The notes under the pieces are model-generated. The model had not been told where the DNA came from and did not search any database. It was given only the letters and a program-made list of their open reading frames with translations. This document shows positions 6,045 to 6,147 of a stretch of 6,147 nucleotides of DNA, piece after piece (the first letter of the stretch is position 1; every line of letters begins with the position of its first letter). A program made the translations under genes and the position numbers. This DNA comes from an uncultured Bacilli bacterium (lineage in GTDB: Bacteria; Bacillota_I; Bacilli_A; RF39; UBA660), in NCBI GenBank assembly GCA_947625715.1, contig CANQPR010000078.1, positions 1-6,147 of the forward strand, in the 5' to 3' direction.

Positions 6045-6112
6045 AGGCAAGAACCTTCTTTCTAATTTTTCTTTCAATTAAATTATAAAGTATTTTTTAG
6101 GTTTTTGCCTAT
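6043..6112 (-). promoter_or_regulatory. Stem that would sequester the transposase start site in read-through RNA
   Basis: In minus-strand RNA, 6112-6099 pairs with 6056-6043: an 8-bp stem (ATAGGCAA with TTGCCTAT), one A-C mismatch, then five more pairs. The 3' arm covers the AGG of the Shine-Dalgarno and the first two bases of the start codon. The 5' arm lies upstream of the predicted own transcription start (about 6075), so only RNA coming from outside the element could form the stem. Confidence 0.6.
6082..6111 (-). promoter_or_regulatory. Candidate promoter of the transposase gene
   Basis: On the minus strand, a perfect TATAAT (6087-6082) with TAGGCA (6111-6106; 4 of 6 consensus bases) 18 bp upstream. 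The -35 overlaps the 5' arm of the sequestering stem. The expected start near 6075 leaves a leader of about 31 nt holding AAGAAGG at 6060-6054. Confidence 0.55.
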
Positions 6113-6147
6113 TTTTTTATTTTATAAAGCTTTTCTTTCAAATCTCC

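Larger units (their letters stand above)
4563..6147 (-). mobile_element. ISLre2-family insertion sequence (right boundary at or beyond window edge)
   Basis: The element holds one apparently intact transposase gene. Boundaries are tentative: GGAGATT at 4563-4569 faces its reverse complement AATCTCC at 6141-6147, a 7-bp match at about the expected spacing, but the match does not clearly continue inward and the right edge is cut. Inside, a weak stem TAGATA/TATCTA (4622-4638) precedes TTCCTTTTT and could stop transcripts coming from the kinase. The last transposase codons contain a small CCTCT/AGAGG stem (4666-4678). The gap 4512-4649 shows no other gene. Confidence 0.6.

Noticed and set aside
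1..6147. CRISPR arrays, tRNA or rRNA genes, toxin-antitoxin or phage-defence genes
   Set aside because: No regularly spaced repeats, tRNA cloverleaf sequences, rRNA motifs or further gene pairs are visible; the coding space is filled by the five genes described.

Overview
The window is strongly AT-rich and codes on both strands. All five gene ends use TAA, and every tryptophan I checked is TGG with no in-frame TGA, so the standard bacterial code fits better than the Mycoplasma code. Sortase-anchored surface proteins, a class B sortase and a soluble-type diacylglycerol/lipid kinase point to a low-GC, Gram-positive, walled Firmicute. It could be one of the uncultured gut Bacilli or an Erysipelotrichia/RF39-like lineage, but the lineage is inferred and not demonstrated.

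Layout. Positions 2-760 (+) hold the 3' part of a gene for an LPXTG-like surface protein; its signal-peptide end lies left of the window. A terminator follows, then an intergenic stretch (761-970) with one arm of a long inverted repeat, an A/T-tract palindrome and a sigma-A promoter. Positions 971-1807 (+) hold a complete paralogue of the first protein. Both end in the sorting signal NPKTG, a membrane helix and the tail RK(K/Q)NLFR(S/N)I. Two terminators back to back (1866-1920) separate this gene from a convergent class B sortase (1921-3483, -). The sortase is unusual: a cytoplasmic domain of about 265 residues precedes its membrane helix, and lysine stands where the active-site arginine is expected. 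Back-to-back promoters then lead leftward to the sortase and rightward to a YegS/BmrU/DagK-family lipid kinase (3594-4511, +). The right quarter is an ISLre2-family insertion sequence with an apparently intact transposase (4650-6044, -), inserted close behind the kinase.

How the genes may work together. NPKTG is the motif that Bacillus anthracis sortase B uses to anchor IsdC, so the sortase and its two NPKTG neighbours look like an enzyme with its own substrates. No NEAT (haem-binding) domain or haem-uptake gene is visible, so the cargo role is unknown. The kinase would return diacylglycerol to phosphatidic acid, possibly diacylglycerol released during envelope polymer synthesis. It has its own promoter and need not belong to the sortase system.

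The best leads are the two-sided sortase, the Arg-to-Lys change in its active site, and a stem that would hide the transposase start site only in transcripts entering the element from outside.
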